Assembly (NCBI RefSeq): GCF_003426815.1
Contig: NZ_QKYK01000008.1
Coordinates: 159,814 to 223,813 of the forward strand
DNA length: 64,000 bases
Direction of reading: 5' to 3'
DNA from: Desertimonas flava
GTDB lineage: Bacteria > Actinomycetota > Acidimicrobiia > Acidimicrobiales > Ilumatobacteraceae
Positions 49,201 through 55,438 of this stretch are shown in pieces (within the stretch, counting starts at the first letter, position 1; every line of letters starts with the position of its first letter). The notes under the pieces are model-generated. The model was given only the letters and a program-made list of their open reading frames with translations, searched no databases and was not told the origin of the DNA. Position numbers and translations under genes: made by a program.

Positions 49201-50388
49201 GTCGTACTTGATGGGGTCGAGGTCGGTGATCCACAAGCAGTAGGCGACGGCGCAGCCCGCCGCCGAGCCGCGGCCCGGACCCACCCGGATGCCCGAGTTG
49301 CGGGCGTGGGCGATGAGGTCCCACACGATGAGGAAGTACGCCGAGAACCCCATCGACGAGATCGTGTTGAGCTCGAACTGGATGCGTTGTTCGATCTCGG
49401 GGGTGAGCGTGCCCCAGCGCTTGCGGGCGCCCTCCCACGTGATGTGGGCCAGGTACTCGTCGGTGGTGGCGAAGCCCTCGGGCAGTTCGAACGTGGGCAG
49501 CTCGACGCGGCCGAACTCGATGGTGACGTCGGCCCGCTCGGCGATCCACAGCGTGCTGTCGCATGCCTCGGGATAGTCCCGGAACAGGTACCGCATCTCG
49601 TCGGCGGTCTTCAGGTAGTGCTCGTGGCCCTCGAACTTGAAGCGCTTGGGGTCGGAGATGAGCGAGCCGGTCTGCACGCAGAGCAGGGCGTCGTGGGACT
49701 CGTGGTCCTCACGATGCGTGTAGTGGCTGTCGTTGGTGGCGATGAGCGGCGCGCCGATGCGGCGGGCGACGTCGATGAGCTGCGGGTTCGTCTGGCGCTG
49801 GGCCGGGATGCCGTGATCCTGCAGCTCGACGAAGAGGTTGTCCTTGCCGAAGATGTCCTGCAGGCGGGCCGCCTTCTGCACGGCGCCCTCGGTGTCGCCG
49901 CGCAGCAGCGACTGGAGCACGTGGCCGCCGAGACACCCCGTGGTGGCGATGACGCCCTCGGAGTAGCGCTCGAGCAGCTCCCAGTCGAGGCGCGGCTTGT
50001 AGTAGTAGCCCTCGAGGAACGCCCGCGACGACAGCTGGATGAGGTTGGAGTAGCCGGTGTTGTTCTCGGCGAGCAGGGTGAGGTGGTAGTAGAGCTTGTT
50101 GCCGCCCTCGGTGTCGCCGCCGGAGTCGTCCTGGCGGCCCCGCCGGGTGGGCCGCTCGCTGCGGTGATCGTGGGCCATGTAGGCCTCGGTGCCGATGACC
50201 GGCTTCACGCCCTGCTTCTGGCACTCCTTGTAGAACTCCAAGGTGCCGTACATGTTGCCGTGGTCGGTGATGCCGAGCGCCGGTTGCCCGTCGGCCACCG
50301 CCTTGGCGACCAGGTCGTCGAGGCGGGCGGCGCCGTCCAGCATCGAGAACTCGGTGTGGACATGGAGGTGGGTGAAGCTGTCTCCCAC
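46267..50388 (-). CDS. dnaE: DNA polymerase III alpha subunit DnaE1 with in-frame mini-intein
   Basis: 1373 residues, of which 186 are an intein, leaving a normal 1187-residue polymerase. The PHP domain starts FTHLHVHTEFSMLDG. RVGPGRGSAAGCAVAYCLW and PDIDMDFD (about 410-417) are polymerase palm motifs with the catalytic Asp pair; a third comes in the FQMEGGPLRALMR to YRPGPM region. The OB-fold near the C-terminus is GASVHIGGVVQGLSRRFTKRGDQMATFRLEDLEAEIEVTLFP. It is the replicative polymerase acting with the beta clamp. The intein interrupts LRKA|CGKKNREIIAKER, a very conserved site at residue 733. Single-gene transcription unit, behind it a 126-bp tandem repeat. Confidence 0.95.
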   Translation of the reverse strand: MGDSFTHLHVHTEFSMLDGAARLDDLVAKAVADGQPALGITDHGNMYGTLEFYKECQKQGVKPVIGTEAYMAHDHRSERPTRRGRQDDSGGDTEGGNKLYYHLTLLAENNTGYSNLIQLSSRAFLEGYYYKPRLDWELLERYSEGVIATTGCLGGHVLQSLLRGDTEGAVQKAARLQDIFGKDNLFVELQDHGIPAQRQTNPQLIDVARRIGAPLIATNDSHYTHREDHESHDALLCVQTGSLISDPKRFKFEGHEHYLKTADEMRYLFRDYPEACDSTLWIAERADVTIEFGRVELPTFELPEGFATTDEYLAHITWEGARKRWGTLTPEIEQRIQFELNTISSMGFSAYFLIVWDLIAHARNSGIRVGPGRGSAAGCAVAYCLWITDLDPIKYDLIFERFLNPSRISMPDIDMDFDSRYRDEMIRYAAEKYGREHVAQIITFGTIKARNAVRDAARVLGYPYSVGDKVAKAMPPLVMGRDTPLKYCFEQSPKYADGYKAAADLRAMYDADPDVKKVVDVAKGLEGLKRSDGIHAAAVVITKDPLTNYLPIQRKPESGQDPEQAPVVTQFEMHGVEELGLLKMDFLGLRNLDVITDAVEMIRARTNPGFDIDTIPLDDARTLQLLQRGSGIGVFQMEGGPLRALMRSLAPTTFEDVSALIALYRPGPMAANMHNDFADRKNGRKPVEYLHVDLEEVLGDTYGLMIYQESMMRVAQKVAGYSLADADNLRKACLPAGSRMRTADGDEVAIEALLGRTDRRVLTVDIETGQSLFEAVDDVWSVGVKPVLRLVTANGMAVEATAEHPFWIDNTWKRLGAVEPGDRVAVLGSDPRSVSVDRGHPHRQLTDPGGRGDLLGSVSAGRGELPSGLTVLDRERTGDLLWDTVVSVEYVRDAECFDFRMENDERPYAVVEDFLVHNCGKKNREIIAKERVKFVEGCEKTGYGRDLGTALFDIIEPFADYAFNKSHAFGYGLVAFQTAYLKAHHPVEYLACLLTSVKNSLEKAAVYISECRALGIKVLPPDINRSVTNFAALSPAEVPSGVSLPPGSPGAITFGLSAVRNVGEGIVAQLLAERDANGPYGSFHEFADRVPEAVLNKRAVESLIKGGAFDTLGHPRQGLLGVFEQITATTLSRRREREAGVMSLFGEMEESGDDGGFDERLPIPAVEFDKSDLLRNEKEMLGLYVSDHPLFGKEAALRRKTDQTINDLEELPDGASVHIGGVVQGLSRRFTKRGDQMATFRLEDLEAEIEVTLFPRTLAEQGYKLADDIIVAVKGRLDKRDESRVGVICQDLEVLTELEEGTSPTLYIKIPAVRLGPAEIQQLKRILPSHPGPSPVVLDLGAERIRLTDEFRVDMDRVVPEIRMAFGHEAVVF
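47779..47818. repeat. 40-nt TGTGAGC hairpin, copy 1, inside the intein (family E)
   Basis: TGTGAGC (47779-47785) and GCTCACA (47812-47818) are perfect arms, exactly 40 bases end to end. Internal TCCGCGTCCTGC before the right arm is conserved with the other copies at 47851 and 52994. It lies in the linker where inteins carry the endonuclease. Confidence 0.78.
47851..47890. repeat. 40-nt TGTGAGC hairpin, copy 2, inside the intein (family E)
   Basis: TGTGAGC (47851-47857) and GCTCACA (47884-47890), again 40 bases. TCCGCGATCTAC before the right arm matches the other copies. It lies 72 bases (24 codons) downstream of copy 1 and in the same orientation, so it keeps the reading frame. Confidence 0.78.
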
Positions 50389-50543
50389 GGGCGCTCCTGC
50401 TCCTCTGGTTGCGGTCGGTCGGTCGGCTTACAGCGGTGTGATTCGGGGACCCCGACCCTACCCCAGTCGCGACCCGATCGGGACCGATCGACGGCCGTGC
50501 CGGCCAGGGCGGGCGACGGCACCGGCGCGTCGTCCCGAGCGGC

Positions 50544-51095
50544 TCAGAGGTAGGTGCCGCTGCGCTCGTCGGTCGGCGGTTGGGGCATCTGCTGCAGGCC
50601 GGGCACCGGGGCGCCGGGCGGCAGCTGGCGCATCTGCTCGAGCTGCTGGCGGGCGGCGAGCTGCTGGGCGAACAACGTGGCTTGGATGCCGTGGAACAGG
50701 CCCTCGAGCCAGCCGACGAGCTGCGCCTTGGCGATGCGGATCTCGCCCTCGCTCGGTGCCTCCCCGTCGTGGTTGAACGGCAGGGCCAACGAACGCAGCT
50801 CTTCTTGCAGGTCGGGGGACAGAGCTTCGGCCAGCTCGACGATCGAGCGCTCGTAGATCTCCGCCAGACGCTCTCGGCTGGCGGCGTCGAGCGGCGCGGC
50901 CCGGACCTCTTCGAGGAGTGCCTTGACCATCGAGCCGATGCGCATCACCTTGGCCGGCGACGTGACGGCCTCGCCGTGCTCACCACCCTCGTCGCCGCGC
51001 TGCACGATCTCGCCGTGTTCCACCGCCCCGCCCGTGGTCGCCTCAGCGGGCGTCTCGGGATCGGGCTGGGAGGAAGGGGCGCCGGGGTCGCTCAT
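50544..51095 (-). CDS. bpa: Bacterial proteasome activator Bpa (PafE)
   Basis: 183 residues from ATG 51095 (GGAGG just upstream; a GTG three bases earlier is possible). An acidic, disordered N-terminus (1-45) leads to a four-helix bundle: PAKVMRIGSMVKALLEEVRAAPLDAASRERLAEIYERSIVELAEALSPDLQEELRSLALPF, then IRIAKAQLVGWLEGLFHGIQATLFAQQLAARQQLEQMRQLPPG. The C-terminus ends G-T-Y-L, the HbYX-like tail that opens the 20S proteasome gate (G-Q-Y-L in mycobacteria). It works as an ATP-independent ring activator that feeds unfolded proteins into the proteasome. It is transcribed with dnaE orientation and independent of the 52 kb genes. Confidence 0.92.
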   Translation of the reverse strand: MSDPGAPSSQPDPETPAEATTGGAVEHGEIVQRGDEGGEHGEAVTSPAKVMRIGSMVKALLEEVRAAPLDAASRERLAEIYERSIVELAEALSPDLQEELRSLALPFNHDGEAPSEGEIRIAKAQLVGWLEGLFHGIQATLFAQQLAARQQLEQMRQLPPGAPVPGLQQMPQPPTDERSGTYL

Positions 51096-51180
51096 CACCT
51101 CCGTCTAGCCGCCGCCTACCCCGGTCGTCAAGGTGACCGAGCCGGGCGACCGCTGCTCGGGGCGACGACGCGAGCGGTGG

Positions 51181-52311
51181 TCAGGCGAGGTGGGCGAGCA
51201 GGGGCACCATCACCTCGGCGCTGGTGAGCGAGCCGTGGCGGCAGATGAGTTCGAACGGGCCGGAGTCGGCGGGCTCGTAGAAGCTGACCGGTTCGTGCGC
51301 CACGAGGGCGACGTCGCCGAGGCGAGCGGCGACCGGCGGGGACATCACTGGGCCGAACCAACCCTCGTCGATCATCTGCTCCTTGGTGACCACCCACGCG
51401 AGATCGCCGTAGGCGTCGTCGGCCTCCTTGGCGAGCGTGTCGGGCGAACCCGGCGTGTGCCACCAGCGGAATCGTCCCTCGCCGGACTGCAGCGCGACCG
51501 AGCTGAGCAGCGCCGGGTCGGGCGTGATGATGCGGTCGCCGACCTGCACCTGACCGTGGTCGGCGGTGACGAGCAGGGCCGCCCCGGTCGGCAGGGCGTC
51601 GACGATGTCGCCGACGAGCCGGTCGGCCGCCCGGAGTTCGGCGTCGTAGAAGTCGCCGAAGCCGCGTTCGTGGGCGGTCTTGTCGACGCTGCCGTAGTAG
51701 GCGTAGACGAACCGTTCGCCGGCGGCCAGCTGGTGGCGGACCTCGACGGCGATCGCCGACGAGGCGCGGTAGCCGACCGGCCGCGAGCCGCGCAGGTGGG
51801 CCTCGGTGAACGCTGAGCTCTCCAGCTCCGCCGGGGACACGACCGGCACGGTGATCCCCATGAACGGCGTGAAGGGCTGGACGTCGATCGGCGGCAGCGA
51901 GCGACGACGGTCGCCGCCCGGCGCCAGCCAGCGCAGGACGTTGATCACCTCACCCTTCATCAGCATGCGGTAGCCGACGAGCCCGTGCTCGGCCGGCGTG
52001 AGGCCGGTGGCGATCGAGCTCAGCGCCGTCGCCGTGGTGGTGGGCGCGACCGTGGTGATCGGTCCGCCGGTGAATCCCGACAGGAGCGGCATGTCGGCGC
52101 TGTGCTCGCTCAGCTGATCCCAGCCGAGGCCGTCGAGGACGAGGACGACCACCTGGCGGGCGTGGCGCACCGGTTCGGGAAACCACGGGGGCAGGGATCG
52201 TGACCAGTCGGCGCGCCCGAGCAGGGCCGGGATGATCCCTCGGACGTTGGGCCCCGCGTAGTCGGGGAGGATGGGCGCCTCGGTCACGGGCTCAGTCCAC
52301 CACTCCGCCAT
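51181..52311 (-). CDS. Alkaline phosphatase/nucleotide-pyrophosphatase superfamily enzyme
   Basis: 376 residues. VVVLVLDGLGWDQL is the first metal-binding Asp strand, followed by APTTTATALSSIATGLTPAEHGLVGYRM with the nucleophilic Thr in T-T-T-A-T-A. AYYGSVDKTAHERG gives the second Asp/His pair, and LLVTADHGQVQVGD the third (D-H). ICRHGS near the end gives the last His. The metal and nucleophile pattern fits type-I phosphodiesterases (PF01663) rather than PhoA. There is no signal peptide, so it is intracellular. Substrate is likely a nucleotide or phosphodiester. It stands divergent from rrf2. Confidence 0.87.
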   Translation of the reverse strand: MAEWWTEPVTEAPILPDYAGPNVRGIIPALLGRADWSRSLPPWFPEPVRHARQVVVLVLDGLGWDQLSEHSADMPLLSGFTGGPITTVAPTTTATALSSIATGLTPAEHGLVGYRMLMKGEVINVLRWLAPGGDRRRSLPPIDVQPFTPFMGITVPVVSPAELESSAFTEAHLRGSRPVGYRASSAIAVEVRHQLAAGERFVYAYYGSVDKTAHERGFGDFYDAELRAADRLVGDIVDALPTGAALLVTADHGQVQVGDRIITPDPALLSSVALQSGEGRFRWWHTPGSPDTLAKEADDAYGDLAWVVTKEQMIDEGWFGPVMSPPVAARLGDVALVAHEPVSFYEPADSGPFELICRHGSLTSAEVMVPLLAHLA

Positions 52312-52509
52312 CGGGGGTGTAAAGGGCGCCCCCGAACCTCTTCGTCGTCACAGGTGCCAACGTAGCCCCGGGTGGTCGTCGCCCGGGTGCTCGACCACAC
52401 CGGCCCCCGACCCACTCGCGACGGCGTGTGACATCCGGCCCGTCGCCTCGAGGGGTCGGCGACGGCGCCACGGCCCGGGCATGTCGACCGGGCCAGTAGA
52501 CTTTCGGTA

Positions 52510-52980
52510 ATGCGCGTCTCGACCCGTGGTGACTATGCCTGCCGTGCCCTGCTGTCGTTGGCACTCCATGCCGACGAGATCGGGCCGACGTCGGTGCGCG
52601 ACATCGCCGAGCGGACGGGTCTGCCCCAGCCCTACCTCGAGCAGATCCTGCTGGCCCTCAAGGGCGCCGGTCTGGTGCGCTCCAAGCGCGGCGTCGGTGG
52701 TGGCTACGTGCTCGCCCGCTCCCCCGAGGACATCCGTCTCTCCGAGATCGTGTCGGCCGTCGACGGTCCCATCTCACTCGGCGACTTCGGCGAGCCGCAC
52801 CAGAACGGGGCGTGCGACCACGAGGGCCAGTGCGTGCTGACGCACCTGTGGAACCTCGCCGGCGACTACATGCGGGCGCACCTCGCCAGCTACACGCTGG
52901 CCAGCATCGCCGACATGGCCCGGGGCAAGGCCCAGTGGCCCGAGGCGCTCGATTTCGACGCCATCGTCACCCCCGCCTGA
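52510..52980 (+). CDS. Rrf2-family transcriptional regulator
   Basis: 156 residues. MRVSTRGDYACRALLSLALHADEIGPTSVRDIAERTGLPQPYLEQILLALKGAGLVRSKRGVGGGYVLARSP is the Rrf2 winged-helix N-terminus. Two Cys in GACDHEGQCVLTHLW could bind a Fe-S cluster together with a third ligand, but the three-Cys IscR pattern is not complete. A TAGACT -10 box (52497-52502) ends seven bases before the ATG, suggesting a leaderless mRNA. It may sense redox or iron-sulfur status. No isc/suf genes are adjacent. Confidence 0.9.
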   Translation: MRVSTRGDYACRALLSLALHADEIGPTSVRDIAERTGLPQPYLEQILLALKGAGLVRSKRGVGGGYVLARSPEDIRLSEIVSAVDGPISLGDFGEPHQNGACDHEGQCVLTHLWNLAGDYMRAHLASYTLASIADMARGKAQWPEALDFDAIVTPA

Positions 52981-52993
52981 TCACGCAGCGAGG

Positions 52994-53033
52994 TGTGAGC
53001 CCACGACGCAGGGTTCCGCGTTCTCCGCTCACC
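52994..53033. repeat. 40-nt TGTGAGC hairpin, copy 3, intergenic (family E)
   Basis: TGTGAGC (52994-53000) and GCTCACC (53027-53033), also 40 bases, with TTCCGCGTTCTCC ahead of the right arm. It lies between convergent rrf2 and rluD genes, far from the two copies in the intein, so the family is mobile or dispersed in this genome. Confidence 0.75.
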
Positions 53034-53059
53034 GATCGCGTCCGGCGCGCCCGGCGGCG

Positions 53060-53995
53060 CTAGTCGGCGACGGGCTCGAGGGTGTCGAGCAGGGCGGCGA
53101 GGTCGGCGGGCAGCTCGCTGGTGAACGTCAGTCGCTCCCCCGTCGCCGGGTGATCGAACGACAGCTCGGCAGCGTGCAGGAACGGCCGGGTGAGGCCGAG
53201 CACGGGGCGCCGGTCGCCGTAGGTGGTGTCGCCGACGAGGGGGTGACCGACGCCCGCGAGGTGCACGCGGATCTGGTGGGTCCGGCCCGTCTCGAGCCGG
53301 CACGACAGCAGCGACACGGGCGCCGGCGCGAGCAGCTTGCGGACCAGCTCGTACTCGGTGCGGGCGTGGCGCCCGTCGGCTACCAGCGCCATCTTCAGCG
53401 GGTCTCCGGGGTCGCGGCCGATCGGCGCGTCGATGATGCCGCGCACGGCCTCGGGGTGCCCCCAGACCAAGGCGTCGTAGCGCCGGCCGGCCGAGTGGTC
53501 GGCGAACTGGGCGATGAGCGCCGCGACGGCGTCCTCGTTGCGGGCCACCACCAGCAACCCCGAGCTGCCGGCGTCGAGACGGTGCACGATGCCCGGGCGC
53601 TTCTCGGTCACGCCCTGGCCGAGCTCGGCCAGCTCGGGGAACCGGTGGAGCAGTCCGTTCACGAGCGTGCCGTCGGGGTTGCCGGCACCGGGATGCACCA
53701 CGAGCCCGGCCGGCTTGTCCACCACGATGACGTCGTCGTCGGCGTACACGACGCCGAACTCGACGTTCGGGTCGCCCGTCGGCGGCGGCGTGACCTCGAT
53801 CGCGTCCGTGTCCACGCCGACGATGGCGCCGGCGGCGAGGCGCACCTTGCCCGACTCGGCCACCACGTCGTCGACGGTGACGGCACCCTTGGCGACGAGC
53901 CCGGCGGCCACCGACCGGCTGACGTCGGCGAGGAAGGCGACGACCCGGTCGAGCCGCTCGCCGTCGAGCGCGGCAGGGAGCTCCTCGCGGATCAC
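53060..53995 (-). CDS. rluD: RluD-like large-subunit pseudouridine synthase
   Basis: 311 residues from GTG 53995, six bases behind GGAGG; the longer frame upstream is translated repeat. An S4 domain (AALDGERLDRVVAFLADVSRSVAAGLVAKGAVTVDD) is followed by the catalytic core VIVVDKPAGLVVHPGAG, RPGIVHRLDAGSSGLLVVAR with the catalytic Asp, and LETGRTHQIRVHLAGVGHPLVGDTTYG. It converts uridines of 23S rRNA to pseudouridine, probably the 1911-1917 region. It is the last gene of the lspA-rluD group; the neighbour upstream is separated by repeat family B. Confidence 0.92.
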   Translation of the reverse strand: MIREELPAALDGERLDRVVAFLADVSRSVAAGLVAKGAVTVDDVVAESGKVRLAAGAIVGVDTDAIEVTPPPTGDPNVEFGVVYADDDVIVVDKPAGLVVHPGAGNPDGTLVNGLLHRFPELAELGQGVTEKRPGIVHRLDAGSSGLLVVARNEDAVAALIAQFADHSAGRRYDALVWGHPEAVRGIIDAPIGRDPGDPLKMALVADGRHARTEYELVRKLLAPAPVSLLSCRLETGRTHQIRVHLAGVGHPLVGDTTYGDRRPVLGLTRPFLHAAELSFDHPATGERLTFTSELPADLAALLDTLEPVAD

Positions 53996-54021
53996 GCCGT
54001 GCCTCCGGACGTTGCGGTCGC

Positions 54022-54103
54022 CTGGTTCGGGGGCGGGATCGTGACGGAAATCGTCACGATCGGGCCCCAGAGCGGCGGGTGGCACGATCGGGCCCCAGAT
54101 CCT
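54022..54103 (-). repeat. 82-bp interspersed repeat, family B, copy 2
   Basis: The reverse complement aligns without gaps to 6079-6160, sharing ATCTGGGGC, CGATCGTGCCA, the perfect GATCGTGACG/CGTCACGATC hairpin and GCCCCCGAA. It fills the space between lspA and rluD and was once readable as an extension of rluD. A second CTGGGGCCCGATCGTG inside the copy looks like a partial internal duplication. Confidence 0.8.
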
Positions 54104-54110
54104 GGCGTGG

Positions 54111-54638
54111 TCACTCGGGAGTCCCTTCTGCTGGCTGGTCTCCTGGCTGGCTCGAGTCGGCGGGGGCCGGCTCGCGCAACGAGGTGATCAGCAGCAGCGC
54201 CCCACCGACGGTGACGCCGATGTCGGCGACGTTGAAGATCGGGAACCACTGCGGATCGATGAAGTCGACGACGGCGCCGTGCAGGCCCCCCTCGCCCCGG
54301 AACAACCGGTCGCTGACGTTGCCGAGGGCGCCGCCGATCACGAGACCCACCGCCAGCGAGTACCACGGGCTGGACGATCGCCCGACGGAGATCAGCAGCA
54401 CGACGACCACGGCGATCGCCAGGATCGGCACGAACGGCCCGAAGCCGTCGCCCGACGAGAACGCCATGCCCGTATTGAACGCAAGGTTGAACCTCAACGT
54501 CCAGAACAGGTCGATGGTGCGGTCGTCGGCGAGCGCGTTCAGCGCCCAGTGCTTCGTCAGTTGATCGACGGCGATGACGATCGCCGCGACGAGCAGCGGT
54601 ACCCGCCACGATCGCATCGTGACGACGAATCGGCCCAC
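54111..54638 (-). CDS. lspA: Lipoprotein signal peptidase II
   Basis: 175 residues. Four membrane helices: VPLLVAAIVIAVDQLTKHW, GPFVPILAIAVVVVLLISV, YSLAVGLVIGGALGNVSDRL and FNVADIGVTVGGALLLITSL. The catalytic Asp pair is in GGALGNVSDRLFRG and FNVADIGV, and LRFNLAFNTGMAF is the conserved N-x-x-x-x-F loop. It removes the signal peptide of prolipoproteins after lipid attachment. GTG 54638 or ATG 54617 may be the start. It lies 24 bases after the DksA-like gene, same strand. Confidence 0.94.
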   Translation of the reverse strand: MGRFVVTMRSWRVPLLVAAIVIAVDQLTKHWALNALADDRTIDLFWTLRFNLAFNTGMAFSSGDGFGPFVPILAIAVVVVLLISVGRSSSPWYSLAVGLVIGGALGNVSDRLFRGEGGLHGAVVDFIDPQWFPIFNVADIGVTVGGALLLITSLREPAPADSSQPGDQPAEGTPE

Positions 54639-54662
54639 GCGGGACGCGCCGACGCCGGGCCC

Positions 54663-55301
54663 CTACCTACGGCCGATCCCGCCGACCTTCTCCTCGACGA
54701 GCTCGGTGGCCCACGGAATGGCCTCGAGGCGCTCGCGGGGAATCGGCGCGCCCGACACGACGGAGTAGCCGTACGTGCCGTTGGCGAGGCGCTCGAGGGC
54801 GGCGTCGATGTCGGCGACCGTCTGACGAGCCTGGGCGGAGATCGCCAGGTCACGCTCACGCTCGACGACCATCGTGTCGCCCTCGCCGCTCTCGTCGTCG
54901 AACTGCACGTCGCCCATCTCGCCGTCCTCGATCAGCGAGTTGGCCTCGTCCTCGAGCCGATCGGCCTGGCCGACCAGTTCGGCCCGCTCTCGGAGCAGGA
55001 GGTCCTTCTGGCTCTTGAGGAACTTGACGTCGAAGTCCTTGGTGTAGGCGATGCCGTCCTTGTTCACCCCACGCGACGCCGGGACGTCGGGGTGGGTCTC
55101 ACCGTTGGCGGCGGGGGCGGCTTTGGCGGCGCTCTTCTTGGCGGGAGAGGGAGTCTTGGACACGGCAGCCTTTCGTGCAGGGGGCGAACTGGAAGAGCGG
55201 GATGCACTGGCCCGCTTGGGGGCGGCCTTCTTGACCGCGGGTTTCGACGCCGCTTGCCGTTTGGCAGGTGTCGCCGAGGTCGTCTTCTTCGTCGCAGCCA
55301 T
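54663..55301 (-). CDS. TraR/DksA-family protein without zinc-finger cysteines
   Basis: 212 residues from ATG 55301 behind GGAGG. The first 75 residues are Lys/Ala/Pro-rich (AKRQAASKPAVKKAAPKRA, KKSAAKAAPAANG), like a histone tail. The DksA-like coiled part follows (DVKFLKSQKDLLLRERAELVGQADRLEDEANSLIE). The C-terminal NGTYGYSVVSGAPIPRERLE and AIPWATELVEEK occupy the place of C-x-x-C-G-x-x-I-x-x-x-R-L-x-A-x-P-x-x-x-x-C, but all four Cys are replaced. It may bind RNA polymerase or DNA through other contacts. It sits between ileS and lspA, an arrangement seen in actinobacteria. Confidence 0.87.
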   Translation of the reverse strand: MAATKKTTSATPAKRQAASKPAVKKAAPKRASASRSSSSPPARKAAVSKTPSPAKKSAAKAAPAANGETHPDVPASRGVNKDGIAYTKDFDVKFLKSQKDLLLRERAELVGQADRLEDEANSLIEDGEMGDVQFDDESGEGDTMVVERERDLAISAQARQTVADIDAALERLANGTYGYSVVSGAPIPRERLEAIPWATELVEEKVGGIGRR

Positions 55302-55438
55302 GACTGGAACCTCCAAGTTGGGCCGTGATCGACGGCGCACTATAACGGGCGCGAACCCCAAGGCGTGTCACGGCCGTCACCGGTACCCCGACCGGCGGGC
55401 GAGTCGGACGGGATGTGCCTCGCCCATCCCGTCAGGTG

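Noticed and set aside
46246..50553. Very long open frame (over 1400 codons) on the plus strand opposite dnaE
   Set aside because: It is the mirror of the dnaE coding sequence caused by high GC codon bias, with Val/Gly/His/Arg-rich composition and no recognisable domain.
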